Both the position numbers and the translations under genes were made by a program. A model generated the notes under the pieces. The model searched no databases. It worked only from the letters and a program-made list of their open reading frames with translations, and was not told the origin of the DNA. Below, piece after piece: positions 40,758 to 52,200 of a DNA stretch of 64,000 bases. Each line of letters begins with the position of its first letter. Positions within the stretch are counted from its first letter, which is position 1. Source of the DNA: Chlorops oryzae (lineage: Eukaryota > Arthropoda > Insecta > Diptera > Chloropidae); assembly GCA_020466095.1 (NCBI GenBank), contig CM035806.1:110046139-110110138 (forward strand), given 5' to 3'.

Positions 40758-41839
40758 GGGCCAATATTACCAAGCATATTTAAAATTAAAATAAAAATTT
40801 TTTTATTTTAAATTTCATTTTCTATATGCAACTTTTTTAAGTATAGCAAAATGTGGCAGCACGCTCCACTGTCAGGGCTGTCTGTCTAATTAACAGCTGG
40901 TTAAAATAATATTTTTAACATGGAGTCGCGCTCGCTCAATTTTTCATCAAACGAAATTCAACTTTTGCTAAGCCTTGTAAATGAAAGAAAACATATTTTG
41001 GAAAACAAATCGACTGACAAATGGAACGGGTGTGGAAGGAAATAGAGCAGGATTTCAACGATAGCAGTGAGCAGGAGTTCCGGTCCTACAAAGTTTTAAG
41101 GACAAAATACATAAACTTAAAAATAAACTTGAAAAAAAAGAGCTGCGGAAAGCAAGCGGTCCTTGTATGCTACTGGAGGAGGACCACCAAAAGCCCAATC
41201 CAACAACTAGTTCGATGCATTGCTTAATGGTATTGTCTCCGATACGAATTTGAATGGAATGCAATCGGTATATGAAAATGATAAAGTAAGCAACTTCGAA
41301 GGTGTTTGCAAAATGTGAAATCATTTTCATTAATTATAAAGATTTATTTCATAAATAGAGTACATAGATGATGAATATTGTGAAAATATTTCTCCAAAAC
41401 ATAAGCAAGCCCGATTGGATCACTCGACTGTCAATGAAGGTGTGTACATTAAAATATATTCAATTTGTGCGATAATGCAACACCTTTTTATTGGAAACAA
41501 AAACTCACTTCATATCTTCATGTAGCTGATTTTTTAACTGTCGCACTGTGTAATCACCCTTACGATGGGTTCATATTCCATATCGCTTTCATCGCTGTAG
41601 TCCGAAATCATAATTTTAAGGATTTGTTTGTTTTGTATTCCGCAGAATTTTCATAACAATTGGAATCAGCTGTTTTTCTAACGCATAATTCAGGGCTGTT
41701 ATCGTATTTTAAAAAAACTTAAACGACCTGTTGAGGTAGTTTAAATTTTTTAAAATATATTTTAAAAATTTCGTTGGTGAAAATGAAAATCAGATTTTAT
41801 TTAAAAAATTTTTTTAAATATGCTTGGTAATATTGGCCC
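40758..41839. mobile_element. PIF/Harbinger-type non-autonomous element (1082 bp)
   Basis: Inverted termini GGGCCAATATTACCAAGC on both sides with a TAA duplication (40755-40757 and 41840-41842). A 3-bp TWA duplication plus an internal Myb/SANT-like ORF is the PIF/Harbinger arrangement. No DDE nuclease is present, so it is a deletion derivative. Confidence 0.78.
40920..41200 (+). pseudogene. Myb/SANT-like DNA-binding protein of a Harbinger element, frameshifted
   Basis: An ATG at 40920 opens a frame encoding 'NFSSNEIQLLLSLVNERK'. A frameshift near 41015 leads into 'WKEIEQDFNDSSEQEFRSYK' and 'LRTKYINLKINLKKK'. The spacing of aromatic and basic residues fits the Myb_DNA-bind_5-type module that accompanies PIF/Harbinger transposases. 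The C terminus is lost. Confidence 0.6.
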
Positions 41840-41842
41840 TAA

Positions 41843-42129
41843 ATCATGTTATACCTACATTTTAATTTTTAGGTACAAATAAGAAAAGAAATAAGAAATC
41901 ATATAGTATGTCACATCTTGTTAGTTACACAACTAACTTATATAAAATAAAATATATGAAGAAGTTAAAGTGTCTTATATATATGAAACACACCTTTCTA
42001 ATGCACCTGCATACATACCTACGCTAGGTAACACGCCTGAGTATAACACCCTCATCTCTTTGATATGTTTTATCAGTTGCGATAAAGTGATTACAAACGT
42101 TGCACGTGCGGTGAATTTTAAGTGAAGTT
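41843..42129. other. spacer, nothing recognised
   Basis: AT-rich sequence between the Harbinger derivative and the hAT relic. Confidence 0.4.
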
Positions 42130-43880
42130 TTGAGTTTGGTTTATGCAAATATTTTATTGGTGAAAATGAGCGGCAATGATTTTGGAAGCGACGATTCCAT
42201 TAGGGATCCAGATTATGTTTTAGAACAAGATCCTCCAAGTTGTTCCAGTAGTCAAGGTTCATATTTTTTGAATCAGACAAACGAAACCAATGCATCAGAC
42301 GAACTGGTTGGTGTGAATAAAGTTCTTTTTAACGACTGTTTTTTTTTAAATAGTTGAGAAGGTAAATTAAAACAAAATGTGACAATATCACTGTCATAGT
42401 TTTTTTAAAACATTTTCGAAGACAATTCCTTGAAATAACGATTGAAAATTGATATTAAAAATATCTAGTTGAATGCAACTCCCCACAAAAAAAAAAATGT
42501 GTGGCTTGATTGCCGTTTGCCAAAATTGCGGGAAAAAAGTGAGAGGATTGCTGCGTGTTAGCTCTAATTTTATAAAACACTTAAAAAAAACAGCATCCCC
42601 AAAAATTTGGCGAATTCAACTTCAAAACAGATGAAGAAAGGCGTAATTCCAGCCGGAAATGTGCTTTGAATAGAGAAATTTTAGATTTTATTTGCGAAAC
42701 TGTGTCTCCACTCTTAATTGTTAAAGCGAAAAGCATTTTCGTTGCGCGAGCCACACTTTAAACCTGCTGGCCACAACTGACTTCAACAAAATTGTGAACA
42801 GTTTGGATGTAAAAGACATTAATAGAAGGTCTTTCAATAGGTAAAAATATTTTTCCCCAACGTCATTCTTTCTCCTAATTGTTCTGGATATTAAATAAGG
42901 TGCACAACGATTTGGAACAAATGCAACAGGCCAAAATCAGCTGAAATAATAAGGGCAGTAATTAACGCAAATCTGCCAACCCCTTGCGTAACAAGGTGGA
43001 ACTCCATTTACACTTCTGTCAAAAAGTTGCTGGGCCATTAAGAAAAGATTTCCGAATTGTGCTATCGGTTAGAAATTCAAACAGTTCTTAATGATGAGTT
43101 TGAATATTTGGAAGAATATTTAAAGCTTATGGGACCTATAGCTGAAGCAATTGATTTTTTGCAGGGCGAAAAAACCATGTATTTTGACTATTTTGTCCCA
43201 GCTTTAGTTTCCTTAAGAATAAAATTGCGGCGTTTGGATCATGCGAACTTTAAGCACTTAGGCGAGGTTACAATGAGAATGCAGGAAGCTATGCTCAAAA
43301 GATTTGAGACTAATTTCTTGGTGGAGCCTGAAGCGTGGAATGCTGTAGTAGGGGCTATATCTATGCCAGAGATAAAACTTAGATTCGTCAAAGCTCTCCT
43401 AGAAACGGCAATAGCATATACCGAAGAGACGATAAAAAAAATGTTTAACACCTATGTGATGAAATGTGGCAAAATAAATGATTTGGAAACTCATGCTGTG
43501 CGTCAAACACCGCAAAAATCATTCCTTGATTTCGGGGAAGAGAATAATGGTAAATTGCTTACACTTCATTCTGTCTCTAGCACTCGTTTAAATATTAATT
43601 TTTCTTCAATAGATGATGGCGTAGAATGTGTTTCTACTGAGTCGGATTGTCTGCTAAAGGAAACAGTTTTATATTTTATCGACCGAAATGTAACGACAGA
43701 CTCTTTAAGGAATCACTCGGCCATAAAAAACGTATTCTTCAAATACAACACCCCATTACCTTCCTCTGCTCCTATTGAACGGCTATTTTCCTTCGCAGGT
43801 ATTGTTAACCGTTAAAGGAGGCAAACGCTTAGTGATACGAACTTTGAGATGCTTGTATTAAATAAATCTAACAGCCTGTA
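42130..43880 (+). pseudogene. hAT transposase relic with BED-finger remnant
   Basis: A start-like ATG at 42166 opens an acidic Ser/Asp-rich leader. A degraded BED zinc finger follows (about 42497-42590, 'CQNCGKKVRGLL' plus a His). The central RNase-H-fold part is eroded. From 43057 a 252-codon frame covers the C-terminal part ('YFVPALVSLRIKLRRLDHAN') and the dimerisation region ('FFKYNTPLPSSAPIERLFSF'). An in-frame TAA at 43813-43815 is followed by 'LSDTNFEMLVLNKSN', the natural end. No termini were identified. The remnant at 27405-27545 belongs to a close relative. Confidence 0.8.
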
Positions 43881-43902
43881 CGACCATTAGGGGATTCTTT
43901 AA

Positions 43903-43950
43903 ACAAGTAAGGGTGTTATAGTCAGGCAGGCTTAACAATACAACACACTC
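43903..43950. mobile_element. tip of a mini-me-like subfamily A element
   Basis: 'aacaagtaagggtgttatag' and 'tcaggcaggcttaacaatac' match the terminal about 45 bp of subfamily A; the rest is absent. Confidence 0.6.
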
Positions 43951-44221
43951 TCTAGGTAATTGAAACAAATTATAAACGAAACAAAAAAATAAAAAAAATA
44001 CAATAAATAATAAATATATACGTTTTACGTACGTTACGTATGGTTTTTTTTAATTCCTTATTTGAGTAGCCTAAAGCTAGGATCCCACTCTATATCTGAT
44101 CAAATAGCACAATCTGCGCCGATTTTTATCGGGACAGATCGGCACACACACACTTTAATGCATCTATTGAATTGCTTTGAGAACTTTTGGCATTATGTTG
44201 CACTATAAGTTATTGATTACT
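43951..44221. other. spacer, nothing recognised
   Basis: AT-rich, with 'ttacgtacgttacgta' palindromic words near 44023-44040. No gene. Confidence 0.35.
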
Positions 44222-44640
44222 GAAATATGGTGCAGTAACTAGTAACCAGTAAATTTTACTGATTACTGAAATATTTTGCAGTAGCCAGTAAGGCTTTACT
44301 GATGACTGAAATATTTTGCAGTAACCAGTAAGGCTTTACTGATGACTGAAATATTTTGCAGTAACCAGTAAGGCTTTACTGATTACTGAAATATTTTGCA
44401 GTAACCAGTAAGGCTTAACTGATGACTGAAATATTTTGCAGTAACCAGTAAGGCTTTACTGATTACTGAAATATTTTGCAGTAACCAGTAAGGCTTTACT
44501 GATTACTGAAATATTTTGCAGTAACCAGTAAGGCTTTACTGATTACTGAAATATTTTTGCAGTAATCAGTAAGGCTTCACTGGCAATGAAATTTTAGTTG
44601 CATTATCAGTAAAAAAAAAATTTTTAATGCAATTTTACTG
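44222..44640. repeat. 40-bp hairpin minisatellite array 2
   Basis: About nine units with a 40-bp period. Each contains TTACTGATTACTG, then AAATATTTTG, then CAGTAACCAGTAA, so every unit can fold into a stem of about 13 bp. Sequence is highly homogeneous between units (gatgactg/gattactg variants). It is opposite in orientation to array 1. Confidence 0.92.
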
Positions 44641-45250
44641 ATACTGCAAAGTGCCCATCAATGCTTTCAGAGAACCAAGCCGTAACGAATGCGTAACTCA
44701 ATTTTGGAAGATTTTATTCACATGCGATCCATTATCTGCTAGCTAGTGTTGAGAAACTTCTATCAGGCCCTGGGACACGTGTTTAATACACCAAAGGGCA
44801 GTGTGATCGTTTTGGGAATATATTGAAAGATCTTGAGGGTCCTGCTACGTTTGTCAAAGGATATTTGAACCACAAACCACGCTGATGCGAATTTGTGGTA
44901 AAAATTTTTCTTCAAACGGAATATTGAGAAAAATCAAACGTTTCAGTTGCTATTGAATTCTTCCGGTGGATTCAATCTTTGCACACATTTATTTACAATA
45001 AGCTCATTATCTGTTTAGTTAGTGTTAAAACACTTCTGGCAGGCCCTGGGACATGTGTTTAATACACCAAAGGGTAGTGAGTGTTTTGAAAAATAAGTAA
45101 AAGCAATTTTTGAGTACTCAGTCGAATTTTAAAAGGAGATTGTTTACGCATATTCTCATACGTGTCAATTTGCGTCAACGACCTCCGCGAAACAAATGAT
45201 TTTTCGAAAGGTAGAATGAACATATGTTTATAAAGGTATATAAATATAAA
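44641..45250. other. spacer with a roughly 90-bp direct repeat
   Basis: Segments at about 44735-44830 and 45000-45085 are direct repeats sharing 'aggccctgggaca.gtgttt' and 'aatacaccaaaggg'. No LTR of element B is visible here, although its leader begins immediately to the right. Confidence 0.6.
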
Positions 45251-45334
45251 AATATTACAGGAGAAAAAATCTACGATAGCTGCTACTATTTCTTCGTTAA
45301 AGTAAAAATGGTAAGTAGAATTCAAACGTTATAA

Positions 45335-47075
45335 ATGGCGGAAGAAATTGAATCTTTAACACAGAGAGTTTATGAATTTGAAAATCTAACAAAACGCTAT
45401 TATCTTAAATTGTGGGAGGTCTTAGAGTCCCTTAATAATAAAAGAACCTTTTTGACGCTAGTAAAAGAATCAGTTAAAGATAAGGCAAAAGAAGAAGAAT
45501 TTGATATTCTCCTCGAAAACAGATCGAAAGCATCCTCAAATGCTAAAGCCGTTGCGGAGTTGAAAAAGTATCAAGACTCAAATAAAGCATTAAAAGCACA
45601 GAACAAGGACCTTAAAAGTTCGCTCGTACAAGCAGACAGTGCCTTAGTGGACCAACAAGCCGAGATAGAAAGGCTGAAAGCAGTATTGGAGAGCACAGGA
45701 CAGAACGTAGATAAAATCGACGAGGAGAACATTATTATCGAAAAACAAAGAGAGCAGATTCAAATTCTCAGACACAGACTGATGCAAGCGACGAAAGAAG
45801 AAATAGCTGAGAAAAAAATTCCGAAGATGACTGCGACTACCAGTGAAGTTTCAACACACCTGTCTCCAAATTTAAGAAGAGCTGATCTGCCGCCAGTATC
45901 ACTTCCACCCCCGCCGCCACCACCGAATGCAAGAAGCCCATAGATCTCAATAGGGATACCATTGGATGGGGAATTAACTCCCCAACCACGTCTTGTTGTA
46001 AACATGTCGCGTCCGCCACAAAGATCCTTCAGTATGATATCAGAAACAGTAAGCAGGACCATACCCTTTTTCTCCGGAGTAGATGGCCCTGGTCTGATGG
46101 TGTACTTAAAGAAATTTATCTCGTGCTGCCAAATGCTTAAAAATGCATTAAATAGAGACGATGAAGTTTTGGCGCTTGGGTTCATAAAAGAACGGCTCTT
46201 GGGAGACGCTTACCTGAAATTAGGTGCGAAATCTTATTCAAGCATCGATGAAATATGTGAAGCAGTGAAATCCACCTACTCACGAAAACGAGAACTTGGA
46301 GAGCTAATGAAGGATCTAGAGGTCTGCAAATAAGGTATAACAGAGCCCGGTGCGGCAAGTCGGGGCTCGACTAGAAAAAATGGTAAAAGAAGCCCGAAAA
46401 GAAGTTAACGAGCCAAACCAAAGCAGCAAAATGATGGACTATTTACACGATCTGGCAGTAAGAACTTTTATTTCTTGATTGAAATCCCAAATATTACAAA
46501 ACCTTTGTATCGGGCGAGAGCACTATTCTTTGGCACAGCTAGTCGAAGCAGTCGAAAAGGGCGAGCGGTACCACACAATCGATTCTGAATGTGTAAATAT
46601 GGCTTTTTCGGCTGAGAGCAAGGGAGTTTGCGCGTTTTGCAAACAGGAAGGACATTGGTATGCGAGCTGCATAACACGACTTAACACACCATTTTGTAAA
46701 GAATGTAGCATTTACGGGCATGAAGAAAGCTGCAAATGTAGGAAGAAGGATCTGCCTCATTCTCTCCGAAGTTTATCACCATCGCAGCAGCAAAATAGGA
46801 GACCCACCTATGATTTTTGTCATAAAAGGGGACACATGAAAAAGGAGTGTCGAAAAAGACTCATGTCACTTTTCTGTAAAGTATGCGAAAAGTCGGGTCA
46901 TGAAGAAAACATATTTTGCAAGGAAAACGTGAAATCCTCCGGGACAACGATTGAGCTAAGCAGACCAGGAACGCTCATATGTTTCGAATGCAAGACTGAA
47001 GGGCATATAGCTCGAAACAGTCCGAACCGAACAAGATCAGCGCAGGGAAACTTTCGACCTCCGAGCCAACATTAA
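45335..47075 (+). pseudogene. gag: Gag of element B, several lesions
   Basis: A coiled-coil N-terminal region starting MAEEIESL, then a Pro-rich stretch (PPVSLPPPPPPPN). There is an in-frame TAG at 45941-45943, a frameshift near 46330 and another stop near 46478. The C-terminal zinc-knuckle array is CAFCKQEGHWYASC, FCKECSIYGHEESC, FCHKRGHMKKEC, CKVCEKSGHEENIFC and CFECKTEGHIARNS. The last has Ser in place of the final Cys. The array mirrors the five knuckles of element A. Confidence 0.85.
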
Positions 47076-47922
47076 ATGGCTGGGCTACAATACAACACAA
47101 ATGCTTTTCGTCTACTAAAAATATGAAAAAACAGAACAGCGGCGGTCCAAGGGGAACGGTAATAAATAACAAAAATGGCACGACGCCGGAAGTGAAACCA
47201 AAAACGGTAAAATTTAATGAAAATATAGAATACGCTATTGTCCCAAGAAAAGATGAATTCAGGAAAGGAGGTAAACGGAATATGAGAGCAGGAATTTCAA
47301 AATCATACCTGGAGAAACTCTGCAGAGAAAGTGAGAACTACACTGTTAATATTTCGGAGGAAAAAAACAATCAGTTCAAGAGTAGCGAAGTGGATGACGC
47401 ATTGTACGGATACCCTACAGGGAAGCCGCTAACGGTGACATCTTCTTACTCGTAGACTCAAGAGCGGATTCGAGTCTGATAAAGGTAAATTCGCTAGCAA
47501 ACACAGCGCACATCGACACGAGTGAGCGAAAGTCATTGTGTGGCGCATTCGGGGGCGAAGTAACGGCAAAAGGAGTAGTTAACATTCGGCATGAGGAGAT
47601 GCTACAACTTGAGCTGAAATTACACGTAGTAGAATTGAATCAAGGACTACCGGCAGATGGTATACTAGGGCGTGACATTCTATGGAATCGTACGTTACTT
47701 GATTCAATGTATGTATGTATTATTTATTTTGAGGATTGTTTTAACATGTGTAGCACTTATGGTTACTAACTTAATAATTACTGTCAGTACGTTACACGTG
47801 TGTGTCAATGCATTTTCAAAAAAATTATTCAACGCTAAGAAGTTTTTACCATTTAAAAATTCATTTACTTGAGCTAGTGAAAGTGTCTCATACCCAAAAT
47901 ATTTTTTTCTTGTTTGTTTATA

Positions 47923-49210
47923 TTAGGTGTAGTAAAAAGAAATCCATTATTTTTGCATTAAATTGAGGGCTTTATTTAAGATAGTTAGAATGACCCGATT
48001 TAGGTCAAATATGCGCCGTTTTGTTCGATAACTTGTTGCCATTTTAAAGGTAGTTTCATTATGCCTCTCTCATAGAAGCCCTCGTTCCTATTAGCAAAAA
48101 ATTGAGACAGTCGAATTTCAGAAGCCTCTCTGGAAGCGAATGTTTCACCAGCAAAATTGTTCGCCATGGACAGGAACAGATGGTAATCACTTGGTGCCAG
48201 GTCCGGACTATATGTTGGATGCAGAAGAACCTCCCAACTAAACTCCCGGAGCTTCTGGCGAGTCACTATCGATGTGTGTGGCCTGGCGTTGTCCTGATGG
48301 AACACAATTCCTCTCCTATTGGCCAAAGCTGGCCGCTTATGGGCGATTGCTTCCTTCAGACGGTCCAATTGTTGACAGTAGAGTTCCGAGTTAAGAGTTT
48401 TGCCGTATGGGAGCAGCTCATAGTAGATAATTCCCTGCCAATCCCACCAAACACACAGCAAAACCTTCCTGGCCGTCAATCCTGGCTTGGCCACCGTTTC
48501 CGCCGGTTCACCGTGTTTCGACCACGACCGTTTTCGCTTGACGTTGTCGTAAGTGACCCACTTTTCATCACCAGTCACCAACCGCTTCAGAAATGGGTCG
48601 ATTTTGTTGCGGTTCAGCAGCGATTCGCAGATGGAAATTCGGTCTATGAGGTTTTTTTGCGTTAACTCGTGTGGCACCCATACATCGAGCTTCTTTGTGT
48701 ATCCAGCCTTATTCAAATGGTTCCAAACGGTTTTTTGTGCAATCTTTAGCTCTTTTGCAATCGAAACAGTGCTAACATGACGGTCGGACTCGATAATTTC
48801 CATGATTTTATGGACATTTTCGACAATTGGCCTTCCAGTGCGTGGTGCATCCTTGACATCGAAGTTACCGGAACGGAATCGACGAAACCAAAATTGCGCA
48901 TGATTGGCTGTTACAGTATCAGGTCCATAAACGCTATTCACATTTTCAGCCGCCTGGCTTGCGTTTTCTCCCTTATCGAAGAAAAACTGTAAAATGTAGC
49001 GAATTTTCTCTTTGCTGATGTCCATCTTTGACAAGCTCTCAAACAAAACTGAATCAATCAATCAAAAAAGTGTCAAAAAAGCTTTTTTAGTAGGAACTGT
49101 CATCTTTCTAATGCCCCCTAGCGGAACACGATCGGACTTATACAACGCGAGATGCAGATAAATAACGCCATCTATTGGAAAAATAATGGATTTCTTTTTA
49201 CTACACCCAA
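47923..49210 (-). mobile_element. mariner element, family M, copy M3 (ORF intact)
   Basis: 1288 bp, left terminus TTAGGTGTAG, right terminus CTACACCCAA (one substitution), TA at 47921-47922 and 49211-49212. Inserted in the CCHC-motif region of the LINE fragment. Confidence 0.95.
48000..49025 (-). CDS. mariner (M family) transposase, full-length ORF
   Basis: An uninterrupted 341-residue frame from the ATG of MDISKEK to TAA. The N-terminal bipartite helix-turn-helix DNA-binding region is residues about 1-115. The catalytic domain has VTGDEKW, FHQDNARPH and YSPDLAPSDYH, with 34 residues between the last two Asp (D,D34D). It excises and reinserts the element at TA. One departure from the other copies is HPTYSPDLAP where M1 and M2 have HPPYSPDLAP, a highly conserved position. 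Activity is therefore possible but not certain. Confidence 0.93.
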   Translation of the reverse strand: MDISKEKIRYILQFFFDKGENASQAAENVNSVYGPDTVTANHAQFWFRRFRSGNFDVKDAPRTGRPIVENVHKIMEIIESDRHVSTVSIAKELKIAQKTVWNHLNKAGYTKKLDVWVPHELTQKNLIDRISICESLLNRNKIDPFLKRLVTGDEKWVTYDNVKRKRSWSKHGEPAETVAKPGLTARKVLLCVWWDWQGIIYYELLPYGKTLNSELYCQQLDRLKEAIAHKRPALANRRGIVFHQDNARPHTSIVTRQKLREFSWEVLLHPTYSPDLAPSDYHLFLSMANNFAGETFASREASEIRLSQFFANRNEGFYERGIMKLPLKWQQVIEQNGAYLT

Positions 49211-52200
49211 TATATTGAACAAATACCAATCAAATGTAGAGTGTTTTCGACCGCTTCCATGTTGCACAAAGAACATAGCCCGGTTGAATTTGCTCTCGCT
49301 TTAAATATAAGAGGGATAGTTTGGTTGTATATGAATCATTGACATAGCTTTGTATTTTGTGATTGAGCTCTGGGTACATATCATGAATATTCTGCATCAG
49401 CAGAAAGATCCTGTGCTTGCTTATATATAATTTGCTCTATCGTGCGCTCTTGGAAGCTTTTCATTTCCTCTATGTTTGTATGGTTACTGAATGGATCAAG
49501 ATTAAAATTTTCGCATAGCCCATGCCAGCTTCGTGACCACCACAAATTTCTTTGAACTGTTTCCTTGGCCAGTATGAATGGTAGACGATTTGAGGACATG
49601 GAAAAGACCTTTCTTATGTAGCGAAAATGTTGTTGTAAGGTGCTCACATATTGAGAAGGCAAACCAGTCTCTAAAAATAACATGTAGTTTGGAGTTGTGC
49701 TAGGAAGCTCTAAAAATTTTTTGACAAAAAATCTAAATAACTTTTCATTCTGATCAAAAGGTTGATGGCCGTAAACTTCTGCTCCATAGTTTAAATTTGA
49801 TTTATTGATTCAATTCATAAAGAACTAATTTTTTATGGCAATTCGCTGCAATTAATCGTTTTGCCACTAACCAAGTATCAGAGAAGAAGGAATTCATGCG
49901 TTGTGGCAGCTACATCGGTTCCTACAAGGTCAATGAAAATCGTTCCATTACACTTCGAGACAAAAAATACTACAGTTGTTATCGAAAAGCGCGTAATAGA
50001 CGAAAATGTATTCCTTGGCGGAACAATTACGGAAGTCAAAAATGATATCGGGTACGCTCCCATCTTGAATGCAAGCGAGCATGAGATAAACATCAAGGCT
50101 TCCGGATACAAAAATTTTTTTTCAGCAGACGAATTCTCACAAACACAGATTCCAGAGATAAACTTGGCGCAAAGTCATAACGGCGCTGAGAGGGTAAAAA
50201 AGTTCCTTAAAATGGTTATAACCGACGAAAATTTGAATAAGGAGGAAAAGGATTCAATAGAGCGAATCGTGGAGAATTTCCAGGACGTCTTTTAATTAGG
50301 TGAAGAACCCCTCACTCATACGGAAGTGTTAACCCATGAAATCCCAAGTTTACCTGGCATTTCGCCTATAAATCGTCGCCAATATAGGTTACCCGAAGCG
50401 CACAAAGTAGAAGTAAACCAGCAGGTTCAAAAGATGCTGGAACAAGATATAATTGCACCAAGCGCTTCACCGTGGAACTCACCTATCATCTTAGTGCCGA
50501 AAAAGGCTGGACCAGACGGCAAAAAAAATTGAGATTAGTTGTCGACTTCAGGCAACTTAATGACAAAACCTTAAAAAATATTTTTCTCACACCCCGCATC
50601 GATGAAATTTTAGATCAACTGGATACAACAGATATTTTTCGACTCTTGATGTAGCAAGCGGTTATCACCAGGTGCTGGTAGATCAACGGGACAGAGAAAA
50701 GACGGCTTTCAGTACCGGAATAGGACATTATGAATTTAAACGAATGCCGTTTGGATTATGCGGTGCACCGGCAAGTTTTCAACGCATTATGAACACGGTG
50801 CTTACAGGCCTACAGGGTATAGTTTGCTTCGTATATCTCGACGACGTAGTAGTTTATGGAAGTAATCTTGAACAATATGAAGAAAGACTAAAAAGGGTTC
50901 TGAGTTTCTTCGCAAAGAGGTCGTCTATTTGGGGCACAAATGCTCGGAAAATGGTGTTCTTTCAGACCCTGAGAGAACAAAATGTATCAACTTAATCAAA
51001 CCGCCAAAACTTATTAAAGAATTACAGTAGTTTTTGGGCCTGGAAAATTATGATAGAAAATTCATTCCGAACACAGCCAGATTGGTACTTCCTATTAATA
51101 ACCTCTTGCGTAAAGGAGTAACCTTCGATTGGTCTAAAGAATGTCAAGAAGCAATGAATAAGTTAAAAGAAGCCATAACAAATCCTCCCATCTTAAGGTA
51201 CGTAGATTTCAACAAACCATTGCTCTTATTAACAGACGCTAGTGGAGGAGCAATAGGTGCGGTACTTTTGCAGGAATATAAACACGAGGATCATCCCGTT
51301 TTGTTTGCGAGTCAAACACTTAGTAGCACAGAACAACGATATTCAACAATCGAGAAGGAATTTTTGGCAATCGTGTGGGCCACAAAAACTTTCCGCCCCT
51401 ACCTCCTGGGAAGAAAATTTACTATTTTTACTGATCACAAGCCTTTGAAGGGTATTGCAAATTAAAAGGATCAAACTTCAATAATGGCACGACTTCGACA
51501 CAAACTCTCCGAATTCGATTGTGAAATTTGTTATAGGCCGGGTAAAGAAAATTTGAACGCTGACGCCCTAACCAGACTCCCCATAAATGTGGTAACAAGA
51601 GCAACAGCAAAGGCTGGGCGAGAAAACGCGACGGAAATGGAATGCAGAAAAGAACATCCACCTGACAACGAAAAATTGGAAATGTTACACGAAGATTCGG
51701 CACAATTCCTTACTGATCCCCATGACATCAAGGAAGTCCTGCGCAAATTCCACGATTCTCTTCTTGGCGGACACAGAGGAACGATGAAAACTTTTTCTTA
51801 GAATACGGAGACAATATAAGTGGACGGTGATGCAATTACAAATTAAAAAGTACGTACTCTCCTGCAAAATCTGTCAGAAAAACAGAAGTGGCAAAATTGA
51901 AAAACAACCAATGGCCATAACAGATACAGCGCAGCGACCTTTCGACAGAGTATTTTTAGACATAGTGGGTCCATTGCCCATTTCCTCAAGTGGAAGCAAA
52001 TACATTCTCACATTTCAGGATGATTTCTCTAAATACATGGCCTGTGTAGCCATAGCAGATGCAGAAGCAGCCACGGTGGCCAGAGCTTTTTTACAGAAAT
52101 TATTTCTCGATTTGGAATCCCAAGAGTACTGGTTACGGACAATGGCACAAACTTCGTGTCTAATTTATTTAAAAATGTCTGCAAAAATCTAGGAATAAGG

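Larger units (their letters stand above)
47715..49800 (-). pseudogene. LINE reverse-transcriptase C-terminal region, split by mariner M3
   Basis: Minus-strand coding includes 'LELPSTTPNYMLFLETGLPS', a CCHC motif pattern CSLCNMEAVENTLHL, then, beyond the mariner, 'YFGYETLSLAQVNEFLNGKN'. A frame change lies near 49370. The pattern fits the thumb and C-terminal part of insect LINEs; the clade is not assigned. Confidence 0.7.
47709..49804 (-). mobile_element. 5'-truncated LINE fragment with 10-bp target duplication
   Basis: Flanked by TTGATTCAAT at 47699-47708 and 49805-49814. On the minus strand it encodes the C-terminal end of a LINE RT protein and ends in a short (TACA)-like tail next to the left duplication. 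Mariner M3 is nested in it. It interrupts the protease/RT junction of element B. Confidence 0.85.

Noticed and set aside
44222..44640. Regular 40-bp repeats resembling a CRISPR array
   Set aside because: There are no variable spacers: the units are contiguous and nearly identical, the context is a fly genome full of retroelements, and no cas genes exist. It is a minisatellite.
28683..45300. The LTR at 28683 as the missing 5' LTR of element B, with everything between as nested insertions
   Set aside because: No primer-binding site follows it, its end is lost at the piggyBac target, and the sequence before the element B leader does not resume from the LTR. It also differs from the 55-kb LTR by indels. 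A separate solo or truncated LTR is simpler.
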